This document shows positions 53,144 to 61,439 of a stretch of 64,000 bases of DNA, in pieces; position 1 is the first letter of the stretch; the number at the start of each line of letters is the position of its first letter. Location: assembly GCA_037190145.1 (NCBI GenBank), contig JBBCJU010000006.1, positions 310,001 through 374,000 of the forward strand. The letters run 5' to 3'. Made by a program: the position numbers and the translations under genes. Source of the stretch: 55-13 sp037190145. Its GTDB lineage: Bacteria; Armatimonadota; Fimbriimonadia; Fimbriimonadales; Fimbriimonadaceae. The notes beneath the pieces are model-generated. The model had not been told where the DNA came from, did not search any database, and saw only the letters and a list, made by a program, of their open reading frames with translations.

Positions 53144-55498
53144 GTGGCCACGCGAACAGTAGCCAAAAAAGGCACAAGAGCGACAAAGACGCGCAAGAAA
53201 AGTCCAACTTGGTGGAAGTGGACAAAGAGGTTTGCGCTCGTTGGCGGCATCTTCTTCTTCATTGGTGGAATCACTTTTGCCTACTACTTTGATCAGGAGT
53301 TAAAGACAGCCGAGGCCAAAGTGGCCAACCTTGATGACCTGATGCTTCAGGTAGATCGGTCACCCTCTCAGATTTTTAGCGCGGATGGAAAACTCCTTTA
53401 TCAGGTTAGCGCTGAGTACAGAAAGCCGATCCAGTACGAAGACATTCCTGAGAATGTGAAGAACGCCGTTCTTGCGGCAGAAGATAAGCGATTTTTTGAG
53501 CACCCTGGAGTGGATGCACAGGCATTAGCCCGAATTCTCTTTACGAATATCAAAGAGCAACGCGCTGCCCAAGGTGGTTCTACTTTAACCATGCAGCTAG
53601 CCAAGCTGCTTTACACCAATAGCGAGAAGTCGATCAAGCGAAAGCTGGGTGATATGGCCATGGCCATCACCATTGAGCGGCGACTAACCAAAGAGCAGAT
53701 TCTTGAGCTTTACATGAACAAGGTGTTCTTTGGTGGTGGTGCCCATGGTGTTGCCGCGGCTGCGGATGTTTACTTTAACAAGTCAATCGATAAGTTAACG
53801 ATTGGGGAAGCCGCACTACTCGCTCGTTGTGTGAGACGTCCGAGCGATGAAAACCCTTTCCGAAATCCAGAGAAGGCGATGGATAACCGCAACATCGTGT
53901 TGCGCACGATGCTAACTGAGGGCATGATTTCGGAAGATGAGTTTGAGAAGGCTCGTGCTGAAAAGTACGTCTTCAAACAACATGCAAACGGAGTTTCCGA
54001 GCGGTTTTTGAGGTCTGAGTATTTTGTATGGCATGTTCTAGACACGCTCAAGAAAGACTTTCCCGACATCAGTCTTTCCCAAGGTGGCTACAAGATTTAC
54101 ACCACGCTTGACACGACCATGCAATCGGTTGCAGAGGCAGCTGTAAAGGAAACCGTCGCATCCTACCGGAGACAAGGTGTGACGACAGCCGCATTTGTAG
54201 CAATGGATCGTGATGGAAGAGTGCTATGCGAAGTCGGTGGTCTGAACTTTAAGCGGAACCAGTTTAATGTTGTAACCGATGGGTATCGGCAACCTGGCTC
54301 CAGTTACAAACCATTCATTTATGCAGCGGCTTTATCAACCGGGGCGATTGGCATTAATGATTCGATATCTAATGAGAAGTTTGTTTGGAATATGCCGGGT
54401 GGAGCAAAGCCTTGGATTCCTAAGAACTCAAGTGGTCGATACGGCGGGCATGTTTCTGTATCCACTGCCTTTAAGATGTCGATGAACGTTCCCATGGCAA
54501 GGGTTATGGAGAAGACTGGTCCCAATACGGCTTTAGCTTTCTCACGCTCGAACTTTGGATTTACATCGCCGTATTTGCAGGCTGTTCCCGCACTTTGTCT
54601 TGGTTCTGGTGAAGTGACCCCTTTGGAGATGGCCCAAGGTTACAGCACGTTTATGCTTCGTGGCAATCGGGTGAAACCCTATGTGATTACTAGGGTGGTA
54701 GGTCCTGATGGCGGGGTTATGAAGGTTTATCAGCCTAGTGTAACGGTCAATGCACTTGACCAGCGCGTTGCCGATGAAATTGATGCGATGATGCGCATGG
54801 TTGTTACAAGCGGTACAGGAACCAGAGCGGGAGTGGTTCCGAATGCCCGAGGTAAGACCGGTACGACTTCTGATAATAAGGATGCTTGGTTCTGCGGCTA
54901 TGCCGACGGGGTGGTGGGTATCGGATGGATTGCTAACGAAGTTCCCCGAGAAGGCCGTTCGCCACTGTATCTGCCGATGTCTAGCCGTACCTTTGGTGGA
55001 ACCGTTACGGTTCAGTTTTGGGCAAAGGTGATGAAGTATGCCCAAAAGCGTTTTGGCAAGCAAATGGAGAGACCCTCCATGTCCACCATTTTGTCCAGCG
55101 GTGGTAGCACTCGTGACGACGATGATGACGATAAGCCTCCGGTAGTCCCAGAAGATACAACTCCTGCCGATCCCCCCGCCACTGACCCTGATGAGCCTAA
55201 GCCGCCAGTTCTACCAGGACAACCCGCTACTGGGCCAAATACCCAGCCTCCTGGCACGACGGGAGGAGCTACTACGAGCGGTGCTGGTACCACGGGTACG
55301 AATCCACCGGTGCAGCCTCCTCGTAATGATCCTCCGCCGGTTAGAGATCCCGACCCTCCCCGTGAGGAACGATTAACCGATGTGGAGATATGTGCCGATA
55401 CGGGTATGCGGGCTAGTATTTACTGCCCGGAAACGGTTACTCGGCGATTTGCAAAAGGCCAGGAACCGCGTCGAAGATGCACTAAGCACGGAGGGTAA
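53144..55498 (+). CDS. Class A penicillin-binding protein (PBP1A type)
   Basis: 784 residues from GTG 53144 (786 from ATG 53138). Short basic cytoplasmic tail, one TM helix about 29-49. GT51 transglycosylase domain with catalytic Glu113 in VLAAEDKRFFEHPG and STLTMQLAK. Transpeptidase domain with Ser386-x2-Lys389 (GSSYKPF), SMN motif and KTG at 571. The C-terminal tail about 655-784 is Asp/Pro/Gly/Thr-rich and ends in a Cys-bearing motif (ICADTGMRASIYCP and RRRCTKH) seen on some Gram-positive-like PBPs. Builds peptidoglycan. Next gene starts 3 bases after the stop. Confidence 0.95.
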   Translation: MATRTVAKKGTRATKTRKKSPTWWKWTKRFALVGGIFFFIGGITFAYYFDQELKTAEAKVANLDDLMLQVDRSPSQIFSADGKLLYQVSAEYRKPIQYEDIPENVKNAVLAAEDKRFFEHPGVDAQALARILFTNIKEQRAAQGGSTLTMQLAKLLYTNSEKSIKRKLGDMAMAITIERRLTKEQILELYMNKVFFGGGAHGVAAAADVYFNKSIDKLTIGEAALLARCVRRPSDENPFRNPEKAMDNRNIVLRTMLTEGMISEDEFEKARAEKYVFKQHANGVSERFLRSEYFVWHVLDTLKKDFPDISLSQGGYKIYTTLDTTMQSVAEAAVKETVASYRRQGVTTAAFVAMDRDGRVLCEVGGLNFKRNQFNVVTDGYRQPGSSYKPFIYAAALSTGAIGINDSISNEKFVWNMPGGAKPWIPKNSSGRYGGHVSVSTAFKMSMNVPMARVMEKTGPNTALAFSRSNFGFTSPYLQAVPALCLGSGEVTPLEMAQGYSTFMLRGNRVKPYVITRVVGPDGGVMKVYQPSVTVNALDQRVADEIDAMMRMVVTSGTGTRAGVVPNARGKTGTTSDNKDAWFCGYADGVVGIGWIANEVPREGRSPLYLPMSSRTFGGTVTVQFWAKVMKYAQKRFGKQMERPSMSTILSSGGSTRDDDDDDKPPVVPEDTTPADPPATDPDEPKPPVLPGQPATGPNTQPPGTTGGATTSGAGTTGTNPPVQPPRNDPPPVRDPDPPREERLTDVEICADTGMRASIYCPETVTRRFAKGQEPRRRCTKHGG

Positions 55499-55501
55499 TT
55501 C

Positions 55502-57352
55502 ATGTCCGTCATACATCAGCCTCGAAAACCTGATTTAGACGCGCGCGTTCTCCTCTTCCCGGCAATTTTAGCCGTCTTGTTGGGCATCATTTTCTTCCGA
55601 CTTTGGTATTTCCAAGTTGTGCAGGCAGCTTCTTTGGCGGAGAAGGCCACCGCCATCAATCAAACCAACGTTGCCGAGCTAGCACCCCGAGGGCTTATCT
55701 TTGACCGAAATGGGGTCATGCTTGCAGGAGTCAAGCCGGAGTGGGTTGTAACGGGAGTTCCCAAACTCCTAGATAAATCTCCAGATACTCTTAAACAGGT
55801 CGCGGCGATCTTAGGTGCGAATCCAGCGAGATTGAAGTCGAAACTTGAGCAGGGTAGATGGAAGCCCTATCTTCCAACCCCAATTTACATCGGAGCCAAC
55901 ACGCAGGCCGCAAGCGTCTTAGCGGAACGGAGCGATGATTTTCCTGGTATTGATGTGCGTTCTCAGCCGATGCGCTACTACCCAGATACAACCTCATTTT
56001 CACATTTAATGGGCTACGTGTGGGTGCCTAGCCAAAACGATGTAGAGCGAATCGAAGAGATGGGGAAAAAGCCCGCTGATTATGTTGGCCAAGGCGGTAT
56101 CGAAGAGTTCTATGAAAAGGAACTTATGGGGGAGGCGGGGCAGATTCGTATGGAAGTTGACTCCAAACGTCGTCCCACAAAGGTCATCGGACGTGATATT
56201 CCTACCGCTGGCAGTCAGCTGATCCTAAGCCTAGATAAAAACCTGCAACAAGTTGCCGTGAAAGCACTTGCGGGTCGCAAAGGAGCCGTTGCTGCTGTGG
56301 ACCCTAAGACGGGTGAGGTTCTTTGTTTAGCAAGTTCTCCGACGTTTGACTTGGGATATTTCCGAAGGGGAATTAGTCAGACTGACTATGATATGTACCA
56401 AAAGAATCCGGCCAAGCCGTTTATGAATCGGCCGATTCAGTTGAAGTACGCGCCGGGATCAACTTTTAAGATCGTTACGACCATCGCTGCGATGGAACAA
56501 GGATTGTTTGATCCCAATCGTCCCGAGTATTGCAGTGGTGGCATCCAGGTAGGAAACAGAAAGATTAAGTGTCTTGGTAACCACGGATCAATCACATTCC
56601 ACCGAGCAATGGCCAAGTCGTGTAACGCCTATTTCATGAGCCTTGCGCTCAAGTCAAAGCGGGCTGGAGTTTTGAAGGCTTCACTTGATGTTGGTGTGTA
56701 CCAAAAGACTGGGCTCGATTTACCAAACGGAGCAGAGCGACGGGGAGACTTAGCCACTGAGAAGTATATGGAGACTTACTATCCCAAATATCGGTGGCCT
56801 TTAGGAGATACCGCCAACTTGGGAATTGGTCAGGGAATCCTTGCGACAACGCCTTTGCAGATGGCAAATGTTGTAGCGATGGTGGCAAACGATGGCGTGA
56901 GCTATCGACCTCATTTGGTGAAAGGAGTCCGCGATGCGGCTGATCCTAGCCAGGTAACCCGCGTAACCCCTGAGGTGATCCATAAGGTGGATGCGTCGCC
57001 GGCTTTTTGGTCGACAATGAAAGCGGCATTGGTTGAAGTTATCGAGGCAGGAACAGCGGGCAAAGCTCGAATCTCAGGCCTCCGGTGGGGCGGAAAGACC
57101 GGGAGTGCCGAGGAAAAGAAGTTCCGAAAGACACACAGCTGGTTTGTGGGGTTTGCACCTTATGACAATCCCAAGATTGCCATCTGTGTTCTGGTAGAGG
57201 AGGCGGGCCACGGAGGAGACATTGCAGCTCCTATTGCGAAGAGCGTAGTTGAGCGTTACTTGGTACCGTCTAACGATCCAGCTGCTTCCTCAAATAGACC
57301 AACAGCTTCTCGGACCCCTTCCGCTTCTTCACCCTTGCCCATCATTCGGTAA
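55502..57352 (+). CDS. mrdA: Penicillin-binding protein 2 (class B, elongation)
   Basis: 616 residues. One TM helix about 15-38, pedestal domain, then transpeptidase: Ser320 in APGSTFKIV, SCN in AKSCNAYFMS, Lys532 in GGKTGSAEE. Catalyses crosslinks during elongation with RodA (not seen here). The ATG is 3 bases past the PBP1A stop. The last 97 bases, coding for a Ser/Pro-rich tail, overlap the O-antigen ligase gene on the other strand; the transpeptidase domain ends before this point. A conserved core ending at RYLVP suggests the tail is a later extension. Confidence 0.93.
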   Translation: MSVIHQPRKPDLDARVLLFPAILAVLLGIIFFRLWYFQVVQAASLAEKATAINQTNVAELAPRGLIFDRNGVMLAGVKPEWVVTGVPKLLDKSPDTLKQVAAILGANPARLKSKLEQGRWKPYLPTPIYIGANTQAASVLAERSDDFPGIDVRSQPMRYYPDTTSFSHLMGYVWVPSQNDVERIEEMGKKPADYVGQGGIEEFYEKELMGEAGQIRMEVDSKRRPTKVIGRDIPTAGSQLILSLDKNLQQVAVKALAGRKGAVAAVDPKTGEVLCLASSPTFDLGYFRRGISQTDYDMYQKNPAKPFMNRPIQLKYAPGSTFKIVTTIAAMEQGLFDPNRPEYCSGGIQVGNRKIKCLGNHGSITFHRAMAKSCNAYFMSLALKSKRAGVLKASLDVGVYQKTGLDLPNGAERRGDLATEKYMETYYPKYRWPLGDTANLGIGQGILATTPLQMANVVAMVANDGVSYRPHLVKGVRDAADPSQVTRVTPEVIHKVDASPAFWSTMKAALVEVIEAGTAGKARISGLRWGGKTGSAEEKKFRKTHSWFVGFAPYDNPKIAICVLVEEAGHGGDIAAPIAKSVVERYLVPSNDPAASSNRPTASRTPSASSPLPIIR

Positions 57353-59415
57353 AGCGGCTCCAGTTCCTTTGCAATCCGAATGCCTTTTTCACAGTTGGCT
57401 TTGGCTTTCTCAAGAGTTTCACCAGCGAAGTCACCGCCCTCTGTCGCATACTTCTTGACTTCGGGAATAGTTGTCATAGCGTATTGCTGGAGGAAAGCGA
57501 GCGCGCCTGCCAGTAATTCGACTTTGTCAGCAGGTTCCGTCTTATAACCCGCCAAGTAAACGCGGGCATCTACTGTGGCCGTTTCAACCATTTGGGGAAG
57601 AGCGCGAATCTGGAAATAGGGAGTTTTCTCAACAGCGAGCATTTGTTCTGCATACTGCTTTGCTTTCGGTTCGTCACCAAACTCTTGACATAGCTCTAGC
57701 CCTAATCGCAGAGTATTCAGATTGTTTGGGTCACGGAGAAGGGCGGCGGTAACGGCTGCTTCTGCAGAAGCGAACTTTCCGTTGGTTTGGTACATCTTTG
57801 CCTGATTGCGAAGGATCCTTGGAGAAGGCCCAGCATTGACCGCGCGGTTGATAGCTTCTTCACGACGCGAAGGGTCAATAAGGTGCAGTGTGTTCCAAGC
57901 CTCAGCATCGGTTGGAGCTTTGGAAACAAGATTTGCCGTGAGATTGCGTGCTGTACTGATGTCGCCGGTTTGTAGTGCGTAGCGAATCTGTGCACGTTGC
58001 CACTCAGCCCAACCAAAGAATGCCAAAAGCAGAGTGGGGAGTAGAGTCAGAGTAGTGAGAGCAACACGAGCACTCTTTGGGGTGAATTCGGGCGCGACGC
58101 TATCTGCACTCAAGCAAAGCCCTATCCCCATTAGGAAGAAGAACGCGAGTCCAATGCCAAAGTAGTAAAGATTGCTCTCAAAGATGCCGTGGGCAAATGT
58201 GGCAAATAACGCGGCAACAATTCCCGCTCGTAGCAGATTTGTTGGTTCGGGCATCGACTTGGCGCCGCGAAACATAAGCCAAAGCCAAACGACTAACAAA
58301 GCGATGAGGAGGAGTGGCGCTAACCAGGACGCCTCAACTGCCAACTGGAGGATGTTATTGTGAGCAAGGTGGGTTTGGGTGGTTAATCCGGTTCGTGAGC
58401 CCTCATAGCGATATGTACCAAGGCCGTAGCCGGTAATGTTCTTTGTAGAAAGGTCTAGGCTGCCCTTCCAAAGAAGCTTCCTAAAACCCAGAGATTGAGC
58501 TTGGGTGTCCTCAAATGCAGCCATGCGACCTAACCCGGGTGAACCTGTATTCGCCGATGGTTGATTGGCCTTTTGGATTGCGGTAAACAATCCAAACCCG
58601 ATTATCAACAAGGCGAAAGCCAGAGAAGCTCGCTGCACTTTAGCTTTTGCGCCTTGTCCCCACATTAGGGCGAGTATTGCGAATGTGATTACACCCACAA
58701 CCACGGCTCCCAACCCGGCTTTAGAACCCGTTAAGAACAAAGCGGTGGTAATGAGGATGCAGCCTATGCCGGTAAGTAGTGCTGCACCTCGCTGGAGCGA
58801 AGGAAGTAGCCCAATGCCTACCATAAGGCCAATAATAAAAATTCCTGCAGTGGCATTTGGATTGACCCATCCCGCAAAGATTCTATAGCTCGGATCCAGC
58901 ACTCGCATTTCCTGGTATTCCATCCCAATTCCGTAGAGAGCGATCACGCATACTCCCACGAACATGGAGACAAGAACAAGAATGGGGCCTTGTCGACGAC
59001 CTAGTAATGCAGTGGAGGCAAAAAAGGTGAGGGCATAGAGCAGCCATTCGCCAAGCGAAGCCATAGATACGAATCGGAAAGCCGACAGGCCAATAGAGAT
59101 CATGAGCAGGCCGAAGAACCCAACCATCAGGCCCGTGAGCTTCATGCTCGGCAGCTGGATCACTGCTCTCTGAAGCAGGCTAATGGCCATGGCAGAGGCC
59201 ACAAGAAGCCCAATAAGAAAATGACTTAGGATGGGTGTCTCAAACCCCTGGGTGAAAGGCCCACCCAGCATAGAGGCTAACAATGCACCGAGCCCGGACG
59301 GAAGCGGCAAGGTTTGATCCGTTGGTATCTGTCCGCCGATCAAGGGAATCAGAAATGCGGCGGTTGCCAACAAGATCTGAGGAACTGTGAATTTCTTTAC
59401 CGATTCGCTAGCCAT
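57256..59415 (-). CDS. O-antigen ligase-like (Wzy/WaaL) protein with TPR tail
   Basis: 719 residues from ATG 59415. About a dozen transmembrane helices cover the first 450 residues; the Wzy_C-type large loop lies near GLGTYRYEGSRTGLTTQTHL with NILQLAVE after it. The C-terminal 270 residues are TPR-type helices in the periplasm or cytoplasm (ARNLTANLVSKAPTDAEAWN, NLNTLRLGLELCQEFGDEPK). The protein polymerises or ligates polysaccharide. The ATG lies 19 bases inside the glycosyltransferase gene upstream, so the two are coupled. Tail overlaps PBP2 by 97 bases. Confidence 0.85.
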   Translation of the reverse strand: MASESVKKFTVPQILLATAAFLIPLIGGQIPTDQTLPLPSGLGALLASMLGGPFTQGFETPILSHFLIGLLVASAMAISLLQRAVIQLPSMKLTGLMVGFFGLLMISIGLSAFRFVSMASLGEWLLYALTFFASTALLGRRQGPILVLVSMFVGVCVIALYGIGMEYQEMRVLDPSYRIFAGWVNPNATAGIFIIGLMVGIGLLPSLQRGAALLTGIGCILITTALFLTGSKAGLGAVVVGVITFAILALMWGQGAKAKVQRASLAFALLIIGFGLFTAIQKANQPSANTGSPGLGRMAAFEDTQAQSLGFRKLLWKGSLDLSTKNITGYGLGTYRYEGSRTGLTTQTHLAHNNILQLAVEASWLAPLLLIALLVVWLWLMFRGAKSMPEPTNLLRAGIVAALFATFAHGIFESNLYYFGIGLAFFFLMGIGLCLSADSVAPEFTPKSARVALTTLTLLPTLLLAFFGWAEWQRAQIRYALQTGDISTARNLTANLVSKAPTDAEAWNTLHLIDPSRREEAINRAVNAGPSPRILRNQAKMYQTNGKFASAEAAVTAALLRDPNNLNTLRLGLELCQEFGDEPKAKQYAEQMLAVEKTPYFQIRALPQMVETATVDARVYLAGYKTEPADKVELLAGALAFLQQYAMTTIPEVKKYATEGGDFAGETLEKAKANCEKGIRIAKELEPLYRMMGKGEEAEGVREAVGLFEEAAGSLDGTK

Positions 59416-60308
59416 CTTCGAATTACGTCGACCTTGTTTTTCACGATGAAAAGTCCGGCCCTCATGGATAATGCGAGACCGGCCCCAACAAATGCAAACG
59501 GTCGCCACAAAACTGGACGCTCAGGGAGCTGATTTTGGGTGTAGAACCGAAACATCGAACGGTGAAAGCGGCCAATCATTCGGTTGGGAGCTTTGTCTGT
59601 ACTTCGTCCAATTGCATGGGTAATGACCGCCTGAGGTAGATAGACCACCTTGCGACCAGATTTCCACACTCTCCAGCACCAATCTACATCTTCACAGAAC
59701 ATAAAGTAGGCGGGATCAAACGTGCCGACATTGGTAATCACATCTTCGCTTACAAGGAAAGCTGCACCCGAGACCCAATCCACCTCAACCGGTTTATCTC
59801 GATCTAGGTCCTGCATGAGATACTCGCGTGTAAATCGATTGTTGGGAAACATCTTGCCAACAAACGTGTTACGGAAAAGCGCCGCCATTGGGTTAGGAAA
59901 TCTGCGGCAACTGAACTGAAGGGAGCCATCCGGATTCAACAGTTTTGGCGCGACAATTCCGACATCAGGGTGGTCAGATAGGTAGTCGATTAGCCGACGA
60001 AGAGCGCCTGGATGGACAATCGTATCTGAGTTAAGCGGCAGCGCATGAGGAGCTTTGCGGATGGCAATGGCGTGATTATGCCCGCCGGTAAAGCCAAGGT
60101 TCTGATACATGCGTTCTAAACGCACCCACGGGAATTCCTTGGCAATCATATCGGGCGATCCATCCTCGGAGTTGTTATCAACAACAATAACTTCGAAGTT
60201 AGCCTCGCTTTGAATAGCTTCCAAACTGGCCAAACACGCCCGAGTGTCTTCGAGCGTGTTCCAGCTACAGATGGTAATGCTAACTTCTAAATCCGGCACT
60301 GTATCCAC
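59397..60308 (-). CDS. GT2 family glycosyltransferase (rhamnosyltransferase-like)
   Basis: About 303 residues from GTG 60308 (GTG 60299 is also possible). GT-A fold: VSITICSWNTLEDTRACLAS, VIVVDNNSEDGS, NLGFTGGHNHAI, LPLNSDTIV, FMFCEDVDWCWRVWKSGRKV. Resembles dTDP-rhamnosyl transferases of the RfbN type. The start lies inside the preceding glycosyltransferase gene, overlapping by about 29 bases. A hydrophobic segment near the end (FAFVGAGLALSMRAGLFIV) may tether it to the membrane. Confidence 0.87.
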   Translation of the reverse strand: MDTVPDLEVSITICSWNTLEDTRACLASLEAIQSEANFEVIVVDNNSEDGSPDMIAKEFPWVRLERMYQNLGFTGGHNHAIAIRKAPHALPLNSDTIVHPGALRRLIDYLSDHPDVGIVAPKLLNPDGSLQFSCRRFPNPMAALFRNTFVGKMFPNNRFTREYLMQDLDRDKPVEVDWVSGAAFLVSEDVITNVGTFDPAYFMFCEDVDWCWRVWKSGRKVVYLPQAVITHAIGRSTDKAPNRMIGRFHRSMFRFYTQNQLPERPVLWRPFAFVGAGLALSMRAGLFIVKNKVDVIRRWLANR

Positions 60309-61137
60309 GAGCCCGCACAAAGGCGGCACCAATCACTATTCCAAAAACCAACCAGTAGACAGGTGCGTTCCACCAGCGGACTTTATGTCTTCGCAGGAAT
60401 CGGACCAAGCTGCGATGAGACTCCCAAATCATGCTTTTGCGTACTTGCTTAGTCCCTTCTCCGCCATGATGAATCACCCTCACCCTTGGTGAGTAAAGAC
60501 ACGGCCAACCTTTCTCATTCAGTCGATAAAGAAGGTCAACTTCGTTAAAGAAGATTGGAAATGATTCGTCAAATGGTTGTTTCCAGTCGCCTACCGACTG
60601 GAGGGCTTCCTTCCGGAAGAGCAAGAAAGTCCCCATAGGTTGAGGCGCGATTTGTTCCTCGTCATAGTTGAAGTTGCTGAGGCGATAAGTTCCAAATGGG
60701 CCCCCCTCAATCTTTAAGAGATCACCTGTAATTCCTAGAATTGTAGGAAAGCCTCGAACCGACATTTGGGTGGAGCCATCGAGGGCTATCTGACGGGCAC
60801 CTAGGACACCATAGCGAGGATTTGTCTTGAGAATGTCAATGGCAACCTGAAGACTGTCGTCATCAAACTCGGTATCTGGGTTCAGGGTGAGAAGAAAGTC
60901 CCCATTGGAAACTTCAAATGCTAAATTGTTACCCTTGGCGTAGCCTGTGTTGTCATGCCGAGCAATTAGCCGGACTGCAGGGAATGATTCCCTAACCATC
61001 TCTGCGCTCTTGTCTGCGGAAGCATTGTCCACCACAACTATTTCGTAGGGATCGACCGGTGGACTGTCTTGAATCGACTGCAAACATTTCCGCAGTAGCT
61101 CACACGTATTCCAGTTCACGATCAAGATGCTCAGCAT
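60280..61137 (-). CDS. GT2 family glycosyltransferase
   Basis: 285 residues. GT-A motifs: LSILIVNWNTCELLRKCLQS, EIVVVDNASADKS, DNTGYAKGNNLAF, LLTLNPDTEFDD, FFNEVDLLYRLNEKG. Ends with a hydrophobic helix (WLVFGIVIGAAFVRAR). TATCCT is 10 bases before the ATG, without SD. First of three coupled genes (two transferases, Wzy-like), a small polysaccharide-assembly operon. Confidence 0.88.
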   Translation of the reverse strand: MLSILIVNWNTCELLRKCLQSIQDSPPVDPYEIVVVDNASADKSAEMVRESFPAVRLIARHDNTGYAKGNNLAFEVSNGDFLLTLNPDTEFDDDSLQVAIDILKTNPRYGVLGARQIALDGSTQMSVRGFPTILGITGDLLKIEGGPFGTYRLSNFNYDEEQIAPQPMGTFLLFRKEALQSVGDWKQPFDESFPIFFNEVDLLYRLNEKGWPCLYSPRVRVIHHGGEGTKQVRKSMIWESHRSLVRFLRRHKVRWWNAPVYWLVFGIVIGAAFVRARGYSAGFRS

Positions 61138-61346
61138 CGGGTAAGCGAGGATACCTTTGCCTGTATTGCTTGAGGAAGGAAGTGGTCTCAGAACAAGTGA
61201 ATATCAGCGCAATTTTAAGGAAATTGATTGGTCCCCTGTATTTTTACGGATTGCAATCCGATATAAATAGAGTTTGGGCGGATCAAAGTTGCTCCGTTTT
61301 GAACCTCTCGTCGATCTGCAGTTAGTGTACAGGGCCCGATAGTGGG

Positions 61347-61376
61347 TTGACACGGTTACCAGGCACCTGGTATCGT
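61347..61376 (+). promoter_or_regulatory. Promoter with internal inverted repeat for NlpC/P60 gene
   Basis: TTGACA (61347-61352) and TATCGT (61371-61376) with an 18-base spacer are a good sigma-70 promoter. TACCAGG-CA-CCTGGTA (61357-61372), perfect inverted repeat, fills the spacer and the first two bases of the -10, as expected for a repressor or MerR-type activator site. Start of transcription near 61383 excludes the ATG at 61380. Confidence 0.65.
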
Positions 61377-61439
61377 CTCATGGTTAGCCAAGGACTCGAT
61401 CAAGAGGGCAGCGTTGAAAAGCGCAGGAGGAGTAAAGTC

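Noticed and set aside
61380..61439. ATG 61380 as start of the LysM-NlpC/P60 gene
   Set aside because: Lies at or before the likely transcription start of the TTGACA/TATCGT promoter; TTG 61440 has AGGAGG and the signal peptide begins there.
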